Source: Aphis gossypii
Taxonomy: Eukaryota > Arthropoda > Insecta > Hemiptera > Aphididae
Assembly (NCBI RefSeq): GCF_020184175.1
Contig: NC_065531.1
Coordinates: forward strand, 36,105,213 to 36,169,212
Direction of reading: 5' to 3'
DNA: 64,000 bases
Of this stretch, positions 14,801 to 28,408 are shown one piece after another. Numbering within the stretch: position 1 is the first letter of the stretch; each line of letters starts with the position of its first letter. Under the pieces are notes generated by a model that was not told where the DNA came from, did no database searches, and saw nothing but the letters and a program-made list of their open reading frames with translations. The position numbers were made by a program, and so were the translations under genes.

Positions 14801-17800
14801 CGTGAGCAAAAAAATTGCCGTTCTTAAGAAAATGGTGTCCGTTAGTTGATTTTGTGTTGTGATCAGATTTAGCGTAGCGTGACATTATAATAATGAACAT
14901 TTAAAGAACCGCCTAACTATCTACCGCTATATATGGTTGTTGTCTTTGCACGAAGTACATTGTACTTTAATGGCGGTAAATTAGATTATTTAAATACCAC
15001 ATAGAAGGTAGATACCCAAGTCGGTGTATGAATAAGAAAAAATATTTTTATACCGCATAATAATATAGTATTATGTTTAGAAAAACTCCAACACTATATA
15101 ATACACTAATGCGTAGTTTAACTTTTCCCAGTTGTATTTCCTTATACAAACGTATGTTAACTCGAAATTACTTATTTTTATCTTATTAGAAATAAACTAA
15201 ATTTGTTTGTTCAGATAATGTATGTTTGAGGCCATGGTCTTTCGAAAGAGTACCGAACAAAATGATTCGAGGACTAGACAACGCGTTGATCTACACGTCG
15301 ACGAAAGAAGCATGTCTAGCCGCCTGTTTAAACGAGGTAATTATCGATTCAACTAAAAACCATTTTAGCCAATGTAAATTTAAATTCAAACATTACCAAA
15401 CAGCTTTGGATTAAAACCACATAATAATAATATACTGAAAACGTGAATACATTTTAAATTGGTCAACGTATACGAATAATTTGTTTCCTTACAGCACCGT
15501 TTCACTTGCCGTTCTGTGGAGTATAATTACGTAACACTCCAGTGTCATTTGAGTGATTCAGACAGAAGAACCACTGGCCAGTACGTGCAATTTGTCGAAG
15601 CGCAGGGTGTCGATTACTTTGAAAATCTCTGCATCAAAGGTAATGTGACGTGTTGACATACAATAAAATTTGTACTAATTTTTTAATTACACTATTCACT
15701 TCTTATATCAACAAATAATAACTGTTATACAATAATAATAATATAATTTATAGGTAACACATTATATTATAAATATTACCATCAATCATACTATATACAT
15801 TACCAAAAATTAATATTGGACGTTTATTATTTTTGTTTTTAGGCAATCAAGCTTGCAAAGGAAATCGAGTTTTTCAAGTGCCCAGAATCGGAGTGGCCGA
15901 CGACAAAGTAGCACAGTACGCCTCGTTGCATTACTACAACGATAAGGAACTACAGGTAACATTTAATGCTAATACATCCGTATATAATACACACGTATAC
16001 ATGTAAACTAAAAGGCGTACGTATAACTTGTGTGTATTGTAACAATTTGCAACTTTCAAAGTAGGTACCTACTTGCTACTACATACCTGTTATACACGGA
16101 GATATGTCGGGGACTAACGTAGTTTTTTACATAAGGCACATTGTCTACTCGTGCTAGTGTATAGTGTAGGTACCTATAGGTAATACTGTCCATGAATAGT
16201 CAACCGGTTACCAAGTGTATTAACATCGTGGGGAATAAGTAAAGGTCAACTGAATATATTATTATATTATGGCATGTAGCATGCCAATCGTTTGGAATAC
16301 GTAAAACAATAAGCAAACAGCAATAGGTACAACACTATAATAAGTGCATAAAATAATCTTCACGTATCACACGAGTATAACATTTGTTGGATATTATTAG
16401 ATATATTTCAAATGTCAAACTTGAATGTATAAAAAAGTATACAGAACTTTTCATAGCAATTAGAACTAAAACCTATATGTATATTGTAATTGAAAACATG
16501 AAAATCAAAGAACTACGTTCAGCACTTTAGCACACTGATGTTATTTGTATTAAAGAGGTACTATTTAGTAGGTAATTAAGTACTATGTCCTGCATGCATA
16601 ATATTATTTCGATTTTTGATAACAAATAATTTTTTTACTAATTTTACACATTAAGTACTGGGAATTTTATATTTACTATTCCCCGGCCCTACAAGTATAA
16701 ACTATGTATTTTATTTTCTATCGAAAACATCTTTCAAAATTGAAAATCAAAAAGTATTTCCTACTCTAACAATAAACAAGATTCTCCAGACACACATAAA
16801 AACAGTTAATATTAATTAAAAAATATAGATCATTGTAAAACTAAAATAATATTGTTCTGTTTAGAATCTTACACGAACATAATATTGTTAAAAAATAATT
16901 CAAGAAGTTAATTAATATCTATAAAAAGCCATGGAATATCAGGAAGAAGCCCATATCAAAAATGTTTAGGTATTTAAACGCTCCCTAGAAGCCGGTTAAG
17001 TTTTTGATATTCCATCGTTGGTAGTCTAAACCATGTATACATAGGTTTAGTAATTATTGGGACCAATGACCGAGAATATTATTATAGAATAGCAAACAAC
17101 AACAAAAATAATAATACAAACAAGTTCAAGTCATATTCATCTGAGAAAGCTTGCATAAACCGAATATTATTTTCGTTTTTCCAGGTGACGAGCGAATCAG
17201 CGTGTCGGTTGGCTTGTGAAATCGAAAATGAGTTCCTCTGTCGATCTTTCATATTCAAAGGACCACCGGTAGGCACGGCGTACAACTGCGAGCTGTTCCA
17301 TTTGGACCACAAGACGCTGCCAGATGGACCTAGCACGTACTTGAACGCCGAACGACCATTGATCGACGACGGGCAAAAAATCGGAAATTACTACGAAAAC
17401 TATTGCGAAAGTGAGTTGGTTTTTAACTTTGATATATATATTATTTGATCGATCTATCACTACGTGATAGTCGTGACACTTCTTTAATGAGTTTAGTGGT
17501 ACAAAAAGTAACATGAAAAAAATATAATCGTTAAGTATATTTAAAATTCCCGTAATCAAATTTTGAATAATTACATTGTTGAGTATACTTGATGCTCTGT
17601 ATATTAACCCATATCATTTTTATAATATATCCGCAAGCACATTATTACATATCTACAATCTACCTATATTAATATATTAATTATATATTCATACTATGAG
17701 CGGGCAAAGTGAGTGACATGCTCTGTACGCACGCGATGTCGTCACCATAATAATTTATGCACTTATTTCATATATTTCAATAATAAAACAACCTGACCAA

Positions 17801-20800
17801 GACGCGTTTTTTTTTTTTTTTGCAGAATCCACGACTCCGCCTCACGAGCAGCTGCCGGTCGTGTTCGAAAGTACCGACGATCCGTCGTTGAACTTGACTA
17901 GAACCGATTTGAATTGTGACAAGACAGGAACGTGTTACGATGGTCAGTGTCTTTATATTATTTTATAATAAAACGATTTATATTTTGTATACATTTCAAT
18001 CTCCACTGATTGTATAATATATAGCTACTAACATTGGCTATTGGGCTATATAGTTAATATTAATATTATGTGAATTTAAATTTTAAATACAGTGAAAAAA
18101 AAACAAGAATAATATACCAAAAGTTATAAAACATGTAAAATTATGTTAATATTATTTTAAAAGGTAATAATAAATAATATGCATAAATTACTAAAAATAT
18201 ACACTTATATGTTATAAATGTATATTGATAAAGAAATATACAAGAGCTTCATAAAAATATATTTTATTAAATGAAATTTCTAAAATATAAACTTTTTTTA
18301 ATAAAATATTCAGATACAATATTTTTTATTATTATTATTATTATTTGAAACAATATACCTCGACAACGTGGTTATTAGGCTGAAAATTGTCATTTTTTTA
18401 CGTAATGTATTAATTAAATCTATTTAAGACAGGTATAATATTTTTTTTATAGATATATTGAATGTTTACACTAAATTTTCAATTTTTATACGTTAAATTA
18501 ATTATTTCTTTCCAAATATGTAATAAAAATATTTGAAATCTAGTTACGCATATTTACCAGTTTATTTTATGCATTATATGTTGTTATAATGCTTAAAATA
18601 TGCAAAATTCAATTTCATATTTAACATAGTAATCTTAAATTTAATCAATTTTTATTTATCTATCTTGTGTATCTAATTCCATCTATTTTTGCCGTGATAA
18701 ATTTATCACCAATGGACGACGAATATACCTATTTGATTACAATCACCAAATTATTATTTCATTTTATATTATTAGTTACTACATTATTTTTTTAAGTATA
18801 AGAACTTATATTTTTTCATAAAGATTTGGTATTTAAATACAAATTAGAAATTTAGTTTTTGAAAAAATACAAAATACAACAAATATTTAACATTTATACA
18901 TAGATACATTTAAATATTTAATACTTACGTTATAATAACCAATTATTAATAGATATAAAACAAGAAATTATTAAATGTGTCTATTGTGTAGATAATAAAA
19001 TGTAGTTAAGTAAATTTAAAAATTCAAGATTTCACATTGTAATTTGTAGCTATTGTACTCGACAAACGAAAAAAAAACATAAATTTATTTTATAAAATAA
19101 AATTCGTGATCTTATTGTTTAATTTTTCTAATATTTACAGTATCGGTGCATTGTAAAGATACCAAGATAGCTGTTCAAGTACGCACGAACAAACCATTCA
19201 ATGGTAGAATATACGCGCTCGGCAGATCAGAAACATGTAACATAGACGTGCTCAATAGCGACCAATTCCGATTGGATCTAACAATGGCTGGTCAAGACTG
19301 TAATACCCAGTCGGTGGTAAGTAATTTAAACCCAATACTGGAACATGAAACAGTTTTAATGAGAGATTAGTCTGTAATAAGTTGAGGATTTTCTAAGTCG
19401 TAGATGAGATTTATTAGTTACACCGAAAAAAAACACAGAGAAGGTTCGGAAATCCGGTTTATTGAACTCTTTCATTAAAACAGCATGATTATTTCTTTAA
19501 TAAAAATTACGTTTTTTTTTTTTTAGACTGGAGTGTTTTCAAATACAGTAGTACTTCAACACCATAGCGTAGTTATGACGAAAGCAGACAAAATCTACAA
19601 AGTCAAGTGTACGTACGACATGTCTTCGAAGAACATTACATTCGGAATGATGCCAATCAGGTGAGAATCTGAATAATAGCTACTAAAATTTTTATAACAT
19701 ATTTTTAAATGTCGACATGGCATATTTAATTAATTATTTACTCTGAACTGTTTTATTTCTGCCGTATACAATAATACTAAATAATGAGTCACACAAATAT
19801 AATATTATGTAAATCTCAAATGTGTTAAGGATACTTACTACTTCGCAACCCCCTAAATATACAATTAGTACCTCCAATGGTTTTCCCTATTATTTATCAA
19901 GATATAGCATTATTTTTAATAATATGAAAATCTTAATTTTTCCCTACGTACTCATATTATTGAAATTTATCTGCTACTTCACAATTATACAAATGTAAGA
20001 ACATTAGATGTTATACAACTATTTAACAAACTTCCATTACAAATGTGGCAATATTTTTTAAATCACAGATAGTCCTGGTACACTGTATAGTACATGAGTT
20101 ACAATATAATAGTACAACTGAACTTACATTATTTTGTATTATTACATGACAATTTAATTTTGAATAAGCTGTTGCCTATTAATTACTGTTAATTAGATAA
20201 CACAATAATTATGAACGTAATATAATTTAAACTTAACATGTTAAACACTTAACAGAGATCCAGAGATGATAAGCATTACTTCGGCACCAGAAGCACCGCC
20301 ACCGAGAATCAGAATTTTGGACTCCCGAGCAAGAGAAGTAGAAACGGTCCGAATCGGTGACAAGCTGACGTTCAGAATCGAAATTCCTGAAGACAGTGAG
20401 TATACAAACATCTGTTGCATCCAATCTGTAGGCGTTTATCATTTGTGTTTGTGGCGAAAAAATCATTTTTCCCCACAACTGTATTAATTATTATTATTGT
20501 GCGAGTTATACCCTAGTTCACGTGGTGTATGCAAATATTATGATTGACTGGGTGGGAACTTCAGAGACCTTAACCCCTTAAAAGTCACGATTTTATTTTT
20601 TCAATTTTCCAGTTTGAAGTATTATTATTTTATAGCATGCATTATATTGGAATTATTAATTATTATTTTAAAAGGATTCATAAATTAGATTCTATTTTTA
20701 TAGTAAATTCTTCGGTCAACCCTTATCAGCCAAAATAAAACATTTTACTTGATTAAAAATGCAATAACTATAAAAAAGTTTAACACTTTTTTGATATATT

Positions 20801-22580
20801 ATTTAGTATTTTAGATGTTAGTACTAAATAAGAATAAATGGAATAACGTATAAAAATGTTTTGATTTATGCATATTACCTATTTTTTATTACACAATATA
20901 ATACATATCAAGTAACATTATTATTATAAACAAACAAAACTATATTTTAAAATAGATTATGTAGATAAATTGTTTGCTCATTTAAATATTATAAGCTTTA
21001 TTAAAAAAGTAATAATAACATTTATAACTTTCCCACTTAAATTCGACTGCCACCTATCAACTATACCTACTTATACGCACAATATTGTATGTGATCCTCG
21101 TTTTTGCCACCTCCGTTTCTATAACTTTTCCATTTGTTTTTCCGACAATGTAGCGCCATACGGTATCTTCGCAAGGAGTTGCGTGGCCATGGCCAAGGAC
21201 TCGAAGAGTACGTTCCAGATCATCGACGACGAAGGGTGTCCGGTGGACCCGACCATATTCCCCGGTTTCTCGCCCGAAGGCAACGCACTGCAGTCTGTCT
21301 ATGAAGCGTTCCGGTTCACGGAGTCGTACGGCGTGATATTCCAGTGCAACGTTAAATACTGTCTGGGCCCGTGCGAACCGGTAATGATTCCGCTTTCCGC
21401 CACGATAGCGGTTATAATAAATAATGATCAATAATAATAAAAATAATAATAATGATAATAAAAGAAATAACAATAATATCAACGAAATCATTTTTGTTGC
21501 CGGTTTTTTTGTCGTTGGACATCAGGCCGTTTGCGAATGGGGCCGAGACTCCGTCGAGTCCTGGGGACGGCGCAGAAGATCGGTGTCTAGCGCTCAGCCC
21601 AGCAACGACACTTCCGAAAACAGTGAAGACATGACGCAGATCAGTCAAGAAATACTAGTGTTAGACTTTGGCGATGAAAAACAATCGCAATTCTTGAAGA
21701 GCAATGAGCCACAGTACACGGATTTCAACAAAGGTAAATAATTTTAATAATAACATATAAATTTAGTGCATCGTCATAATAATGTAATATCTATATAATA
21801 TGCGTCTACTACACGTAAATATAAGTCACATGAGTTGACAATTTCTTTTTAATTTAATTTTCGTAATAGGTACCATCTATAGTTGAAAAATAATTGTTAT
21901 TTAACGTTTTACTTTTTTTACAACGAAAACGATGAACATCGATTCATCACTCATCATAATACCTATTATATTACAGTAGCCCATGTGTCGCTTATTTTAA
22001 GTCCTTTGAAAACTAAGCCTTTAATTCGATCATCGATATCGCAATCTATTTTTATCATGGTCTACAAATCTAGATTTGTAAACTCGGAATCGTGGATTCT
22101 TCACCTTCACCTGCGATGGTCAAATGTCAACCTAATTAAAAATCAAAATTTTGATTTTTTCACTTCCATTTTTCTTAATAATTTGTTATGGTTATACATT
22201 TATATTAAATTTATACATAGCCATTACCAATTATCAATGATTGGTAGTATTTTCTGATTTTGAATTCCGATGTATTAATTGGGTTTTTTTACTTTAATAT
22301 TTATATAATTATTTTATAGTACCTATTATGACAATAATAGAAATAGGTAATAAAATCAGTTTCGTCTTTTTTACCCGAATAAAATCTAGTTGCTCCACCT
22401 ACTCATTTGTAAAAATTTAATTTTACAGACAAAACTATCACCATTGTGGAACCATGTCCGACCAAAACGTCCGTACTTGCATTGGGCATCACATGTATGC
22501 TACTCATACTGATTTACGTGAGCACAGTGTTTTGTTACTATATGAAGAAATGGATGACTCCAAGGAAAATGATGGCATAG
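5862..22580 (+). CDS. PAN/Apple and ZP domain transmembrane protein (NompA / Neyo-Nyobe-Trynity type)
   Basis: Coding exons: 5862-5952, 13500-13632, 14068-14204, 15215-15336, 15495-15639, 15843-15955, 17185-17410, 17826-17942, 19141-19316, 19527-19660, 20256-20395, 21154-21380, 21526-21733, 22429-22580. They sum to 2121 nt (706 residues), every junction is GT-AG, and all phases close. A signal peptide (residues 1-31, core LFLLLWINFASVYG) is followed by three Cys-rich PAN/Apple modules (about 32-120, 121-209, 211-322), a linker, a ZP domain (about 350-595), a furin site RRRRS (602-606), an acidic stalk, one membrane helix (about 671-694) and a short basic tail. Insect proteins of this plan are made by epidermal or sensory-organ cells, cleaved at the furin site, and polymerise through ZP in the apical or cuticular matrix. 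Three PAN modules and about 700 residues fit the Neyo/Nyobe/Trynity group better than the longer NompA. The start is the first ATG after the acceptor at 5847, directly before the signal peptide. The family is clear; the exact orthologue is not. Confidence 0.9.
5953..13499 (+). other. Large first coding intron (7.5 kb) of the ZP gene
   Basis: GT at 5953 and AG at 13498-13499 join phase-1 codons cleanly. No coding exon or complete mobile element is apparent inside. Stretches around 7300-7900, 9050-9450 and 12400-13150 are relatively GC-rich and CG-containing against a very AT-rich background, so they are the likeliest places for intronic enhancers or an alternative promoter. A TA-repeat tract lies at about 7725-7750. 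Open frames of 60-121 codons here are low-complexity shadows. Confidence 0.6.
13800..13945. repeat. G-run / C-run fragment, possible DNA-transposon remnant
   Basis: Within the 13633-14067 intron, a G-rich run near 13815 and a GC-rich block at about 13898-13940 (gcaggggtgggcaag and tgccccaccctcgc) stand out sharply from the AT-rich intron. They resemble the G-run and C-run interior of the short elements at 28.9, 49.6 and 53.3 kb. I see no terminal repeats or target duplication, so this is only a probable fragment. Confidence 0.3.
14273..14488 (-). other. Antisense open frame in a ZP-gene intron (candidate nested exon)
   Basis: Between exons 3 and 4 of the ZP gene, the opposite strand has a 71-codon frame starting MAKNKNSNTWWYTTEVDEMD. 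Unlike the other intronic frames it has balanced amino-acid composition, a favourable start context (aacaaATGG) and locally raised GC. A consensus-like donor (gtaggt) occurs in the strand's reading direction after the codons for DDVACV, near 14311-14316, so the frame could be a first exon whose partner lies further left. I do not recognise the protein family and found no downstream exon. It may be a nested gene, a decayed copy of a gene, or chance. Confidence 0.3.
16931..17015. repeat. Short inverted repeat in ZP intron
   Basis: The 11-mer atggaatatca at 16931-16941 is matched by its reverse complement at 17005-17015, with a spacer of about 63 bases. It is in the intron before exon 7. It could be the core of a small fold-back element or a hairpin in the pre-mRNA. 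No target duplication was seen. Confidence 0.4.
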
Positions 22581-22665
22581 GAAATATGTCAACAAAAGAA
22601 ATTGCCTACTCTTGTCAATAAGCCATGGTTGATAATATATACTCAAATTAAAACCAACAAACAAA

Positions 22666-22671
22666 AATAAA
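22666..22671 (+). terminator. Polyadenylation signal of the ZP gene
   Basis: An AATAAA hexamer lies 86 bases after the stop codon, followed by further AATAAA-like repeats in an A-rich tract. It is the first good candidate for 3' end formation of the ZP transcript. Confidence 0.5.
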
Positions 22672-23794
22672 ACAATAATAATAAAACGACAATAATATTA
22701 TAATATACTTATACATCCCAAAATTGTAATGAATGAAATATGCAAAAATTTGCAAAAAAAAATTTCCTTTATTTAAGAACTACTGCACAAACAAGTGTAT
22801 CTATTAGATACATGTTTACAGAATTTAAATTCATATAATCTAATGTAAATGTTATCGCATCCGGCGAAAAACTCAAAATTTTTGTATATATAAAACAGGC
22901 TAAGTCCTATATAATTTGAATAATTAAGTTTGATTATGTGCCTATTGGAATTACGCGCATTTCCATACAATATATATATTTTATATATCATATCCGTGAT
23001 CCACCCCTCCTCAATGCAATTATTATTATCGTCGTTATAAAATAATTGTATATATATTATTTTGTATGTCATACTTACATGCATAATACATGTGCATGAT
23101 ACTATTTACTATATGTGTGTAAAGTATACTTGTCATGAAGATGAAAAACTTGAATATATAATATAAAATTAAATACAGTTAGGAAAATCTTAGGAAATTA
23201 AATTCGAATTAAGTTTTTCCTCTTCTTGATGAGTATTACTTTATTTTAAATGTAAAATTAAATAAGATTATATTTATGTCTCAATCTAGGCGCTCTCTAC
23301 AAAGCCTATAATATTATGCATTTTCAAATTAATTTAACCAATTTTCATTTAAAAATCGATATTATTATACCTATTTAATTATATTCAAAAAAAAAAAAAT
23401 TACATCTAGATAAATATTTTTTATTTAAGTTAATTTAATTTAATTTAAACAACTAGTTTTATTAATTTATTTAAAAACGTAGAAATTAAATATTTATAGG
23501 CACATTTAATTATATCATGTATTTTTAAATAAATTTTATAATATAGACAAATATTATGAAAATATACGAAAATAGTGTTTATTTATTGAAACCAACCATT
23601 GGACCGTATTTCCTTTAGGGCATTAGGGCATAGAACACTATGACCTTAATGAATTTTAATATTAATTATTTTATAACTAATAGAAAATATATAGAACAAT
23701 TATGAGGATGTTAATTGTTAGTGTTCTATAAAAACCGTAATATTACATTGTAAGTTATAATAAAATTTAAAAATATGCATTCAACAGTTTTATT

Positions 23795-23824
23795 CACTGA
23801 ACTAAATACTAATTTAGTTCAGTG
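23795..23824. repeat. 13-bp perfect hairpin
   Basis: cactgaactaaat at 23795-23807 is followed by a 4-base loop and its exact reverse complement ending at 23824. It is isolated, with no neighbouring gene end, so a terminator role is not supported. It may be the relic of two mobile-element ends. Confidence 0.5.
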
Positions 23825-24359
23825 GTTTCATGATTTATCGATATTTTTTTTAGCAATATTTTCATAGATACTTCTTCGATACAAGCATTAGCTAATAGTG
23901 TAAACATTTTTTTTTTTTTTTAAGACTTCAAATACTCAATTTATTAGCCACCCTACAGTAGTTTATAATGTTTACATGATTTATGATTATTGATTAAATT
24001 TCAGTTATAGATATATATATTTTTTTTTACATGATAATTTATTTATATTTATATTTTAACATCATAATTATTGTTGTAGTTTGGTATTGTTGATTCGTTG
24101 TCCTATAAGTTCGTTGTAAGCTCAGCTATCTTGATGAAATTGCCGATAACATTTTTTTTGGCTAATTAAAAATACTTGACAATTTAATAAAAAATTTCTC
24201 ATGAATTAGTCTTGTGTAATAATATAATCTTATATAGTCAATTCTACAATAAAATATCAGACAAATTATTATTTAATTATTTAATATGTAACTATAATTA
24301 TTATCCCTTTAATAATAATAAAATTATAACTAATAACAATCATTTACAAACAAAAATTT

Positions 24360-24547
24360 TCATCGTAAATCTCAAAGTATTTGAACAACTCCCCAAGTTG
24401 GACCTCTCTTTTTTTAAACTCGCCAATCTTCTTCCCAGAGGTCTAATCTATCTCTGTACCAAATTCCATCGCAATCGAATGAACAGTTTAGGAATACATA
24501 AAGGGCACACACAGATAAACATTAATTTTTATATACATAGATTTAGT
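24360..24547 (+). mobile_element. Non-LTR retrotransposon (RTE-like) 3' end fragment
   Basis: The stretch has the typical order of insect RTE-like LINE or related SINE tails: a 'ctgtaccaaattccatcgca' block, then 'atgaacagtttagga', then a 'cacacacagataaac' block, ending with attaatttttatatacatag. No reverse transcriptase frame is present, so it is a 5'-truncated tail. The family was recognised by general resemblance and is not certain. Confidence 0.55.
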
Positions 24548-26070
24548 TAGCTAGTAATTTATTTATTTTACTATTAGGTAGTAATACAACAGTGGTGGGT
24601 ATGTTCAACTAAGTTTTTTCCAAAAACGCTGCATTTGTTTATGTCATATGTATAAAATATAAATTATTATGATATTATAAAATATAAGTTTAAAGTTTCA
24701 AAAAGGTACTACGATTTACGAATAATATTTATATAAATTACAAAAACATAATTAAAATCATTGATTAAATACCCATCTAATTTCGTCTAAATTTAAATTT
24801 ATTTAAAATATCTATAAAAAAAAGGGTAATTGTTTATTGCCGGCGCCCAGCAAAAAAGTGCGTTAGCAAGTTGCTCAATCACGCTCGAGTAGACTGAAAG
24901 AGCGACGGGAAATGTCAAAGTCCAAGCCAAAATTATCACAACAACAAAATATTTATAAACATAAATAACCACGAGTGTAAACAACGAAATAAATAGATTC
25001 TTTGACATGCTGCTATTTTATTTTTTTTTTGAGGATGATTAAATTTCACCATTAAAAAACTGTGTAGGTATACTCGTAGATATTTTGAATATTTTACGGT
25101 TACAGTGTAACAAACATAGAGAAACCTTATAATAAATTTTTAATACTTTGCTAAAAATAAAAATTATAAAAATATGTAGGTAAATCTTCTTCTTATACCG
25201 AAAGAAGAAATCTTGGACTTGTTTTATCATGAATCATTACGCATTTATAACTTAAACAGATCAAACTCAATTTATGGATTAATAAAAAAACATTTTAGTT
25301 TGTAAGTATAATGACTTATAAATCATCATTAGGAACTAGAAAGATATTAGGTATTATTATTTTTGTTTATAATGTTTATATACCTACTTAATGATCTTTA
25401 ATAAAATTAATATTAGTTCAATTGGTATACTAATGTATATGTGTACCTACCTATATACTATAATAAGTAACTGTTACTCTATTGATGTAACATGTTAGAT
25501 AGGTACCTGCTGGGAAATATGACACTCTTTACTCCTACCTGCCATATTCTTATTTTAATTTAATGTGCAAGCCATTTAAAAAGATACGTACATATTTACA
25601 AAATGATCACAACAAATTAAGTATGAATAATTAAGAATATGGAGCAAACATTGTGTCTCCAAATAAACAATAAGCAGGTACTTAATAAACATAAACTAGC
25701 ATAACAATTATTAAATTAAAAATAAAGGTTCCATATGCCATACCTTGTACGAGTACATGATATTTTTATGTAATTTTAATACTGGAAACGGTCATACATT
25801 TTATGATACTAATTATTATAAATGGTAAATATCTACCAAGACAATGATGACTTACTTATTCTGGGATGGTGTAAAAACAATTCATAATGTGTATCAATAT
25901 ATAAAATTTTAAAATACTTGAAAACAATGATCATCAGCAATACATTATGTAAATTTTAGTTAATACAATTAATTAGTATGCAGAATAGTGTTTTTAGTAA
26001 ATGGCATTTTAAGGTAGATTATGTACTATTCAATTACCTACCTACTGTTCATTTAAATGTATTTATTACC

Positions 26071-26227
26071 ATGGGCAAACATTGGCAATTTTTATGGGGG
26101 GTTAACTTTATTTTATGTCGATATACTGTATACTTTAAGATACTTAGTGACTAAATATGCATAACAAATACATCTTACAAAATATCAAAGGGGCAGTTTC
26201 CCCCTCTCGACCCCCCCCCCCAGTTTA
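26071..26227. repeat. G/C-run repeat fragment flanked by a TTATTACC duplication
   Basis: A 157-base stretch with a G run near 26095-26101 and a C run of about 13 near 26210-26222 is flanked on both sides by TTATTACC (26063-26070 and 26228-26235). That looks like an 8-bp hAT-type target duplication. I cannot see matching terminal inverted repeats, and the 8-mer is AT-rich enough to recur by chance, so this is tentative. Confidence 0.35.
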
Positions 26228-26836
26228 TTATTACCTAGGTGTACATTTCCAGATATTATATTAATTATAATTTTAAGATATAAATATGTAAAGTATTGTT
26301 AACTTTTTTTTTCCACACATTTTAATTTTTAATCATACCTTATGAATTTAAGATAAATATTTTCTGTGATTGAAGTATACAAAGGACAATAAATAAAAAC
26401 AGCATATTATATATTTTTAATAATAAAAAAATATAATAAATTATAAGAAAAAAAATAATACATAATTTAACAAAAAAAGTAACATTTAAGGTACACATGT
26501 ATATTAATTATAGAATTAATAATTACAAATATTTAATAATAAAAATGTATATGGTAAAAATATGTATACATAAAATCATTCATAGTATATTCAAATTCTA
26601 TAACAGAATATAAGTAGGGAACATAAAGCAGTGTAAAGCAATTTTACATGAAATAAAAAGATTATAATAATTATACATGTATACCGTTTTAAAATATAAT
26701 GTTTCAATTTTTGTAATAGGCGTATAATGTATATATCACAATAAATCTAATACACCTGTTAAGCTGTCAATGATAAATTTGAACAGTACATAGTTATCAC
26801 TTATCATACAGGTTAATGTATTCTCGTGCATATGAA

Positions 26837-28408
26837 TTAATAAGACACAAGACTATCAAGTGCTTTATCAGGATCGTTATTGCATTTCACTAGTGCACTG
26901 CATATATTTTCTTCTCGAAATCCAAAATCAATAAGCCTATCAACATTTTTAAGAAAAGTGATTGCATGATCAGCGTTAAAATTATTAACCACCAGCGCTT
27001 GTTCTACACGATCAGCAGTATAACCGCTAGTCTCCTCAATGGAATGTACTTGAATTAAAAACTCTATAATCTAAAAATTATAATAGAGTTATAATTATGT
27101 TAGACGATAAGGCAACTTAATCACATACCTTAGATTCATCTTTACCAAATAGTTTACACGCTCGTGCAGCACGAGACAAAGGAAAGCCCATTTGATGCAT
27201 TTGATCTGCTAGACATTGGCTAGTCGGAGAAAGTGATCTATAAGGATTAGGAAATGAACATGTAGGTGATTTAGACCCATTTGTTGTAATGTGAGTTAAA
27301 GATTTTTGTGGATCATTCTGAAAAAACGTATAAAATAATTATTTCACAATAACAATTTTTTTAAATTTATAACACTTACTGGTGATTCATCATTATACTT
27401 TAAAGTATTTAAATCAGCCTCCAATTGCAATAAAATATTTGGCATAGTAACTGGTGGCAAAGTTACTATATTATTTTTATCAACAATAACATTTGAATTG
27501 GAATTAGGAATAGAACTAAATGTCTGATTGGTATTTGTATTAGGACTATGTAAAAATTCATTGCTATTAAAATGTTCTGAATAATTATTGTAAATAGGTT
27601 TTGGATAATGTTGAGAAACATTTATATCAGATGGTATATCAGATGGTAGAACATTTTCAGTATTGGTATTATTGTAGACTGGTGTCGGTTTTAAAACAGA
27701 AGCTAATTCTTCTAAATCATTAATTGTTTTTAATTCCATGTTATCAAATGGACTGGATGTATCGGACTCAAAATCTGATATATTTATATTTTTAGTGAGC
27801 ATGGTGTCATATGAAGACATTTTTAAGTTCATTTGTTGAGCAGGTATTGGTTGTAAAACTTGAGTATTTTGTGGTTGTGCTGGATTTGTTAACGTTAACT
27901 TATCTAAATCTAAATAATCTTGTGTTTTGAACTCAGCAGCCTGTGAATGGCGTCTAGTTTTAGCTTCTTCTCGTATTTTACTCCATATTGCCATTTTTTC
28001 AAGTACATTTTTTTCTAAATTAAAATCATACTGAAACAAAAATAATTACAATTTACAAAATCAATACATAATTTTTTTGGTTTCAAAATAGAATATTGTG
28101 AACAATTACCTGAGTTTTTAATGCATTAGATGTTGGTTTATGTTGTAACACACCAGGTAATGCTATCTTTTTTGGAGGCTTATATTTTTCAATAATTTTA
28201 ACAGGAATTTCATCCATGTATGAAAACCCTATAGATAATAATAATATATATAATTATTATATGGCAGTATGTTTCTAGCATTTTTAAAAAATGTAATATA
28301 TTTAGGATGCAAGTAGTATTTATTTTTAAGTATATATAATAAAGTATGTATAATAAAAAATATACCATTTTTATCACTTTCTTGACCACTGCTTCCACCA
28401 TATGACAT
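26837..28408 (-). CDS. Ubap1: Ubiquitin-associated protein 1 (ESCRT-I subunit UBAP1)
   Basis: Exons on the minus strand, in order: 28366-28408, 28110-28228, 27380-28030, 27129-27317, 26837-27070. They give 1236 nt (411 residues; human UBAP1 is about 500) with GT-AG introns and closing phases. The N-terminal UMA region (residues about 16-40, GFSYMDEIPVKIIEKYKPPK) resembles the family's FSYLDDVPFK segment, which docks UBAP1 into ESCRT-I. YDFNLEK and the acidic SPFDNMELKTIND block also match the vertebrate protein. The last two exons hold the SOUBA region: a UBA-like helix set starting QMHQMGFPLSRAARACKLFG, then two more, ending DKALDSLVSY. UBAP1 sorts ubiquitinated receptors into multivesicular endosomes. 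The middle is Asn/Ser-rich and weakly conserved. The ATG at 28408 leads straight into the conserved region and is preferred over a GTG three codons upstream. Its 5' end faces arrestin A across 2.8 kb. Confidence 0.9.

Larger units (their letters stand above)
22581..26836. other. Intergenic region between the ZP gene and UBAP1
   Basis: No gene is supported. It holds the 3' end signals of the ZP gene, a perfect hairpin (23795-23824), a LINE 3' fragment (about 24360-24547), a G/C-run repeat fragment (26071-26227) and AT-rich sequence. UBAP1 ends at 26837 on the other strand, so the two genes converge here. Confidence 0.6.

Noticed and set aside
17197..17559. 120-codon minus-strand frame
   Set aside because: It is antisense to ZP-gene exon 7, whose plus-strand reading has PAN-module cysteines and correct splice phases.
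21057..21491. 144-codon minus-strand frame
   Set aside because: It is antisense to ZP exon 12, which is clearly coding on the plus strand, and its end is a run of LLL/III from a TAA repeat.
21883..22257. 124-codon frame in the last ZP intron
   Set aside because: It has no start context or domain, and it lies wholly inside an intron with matching GT-AG phases.
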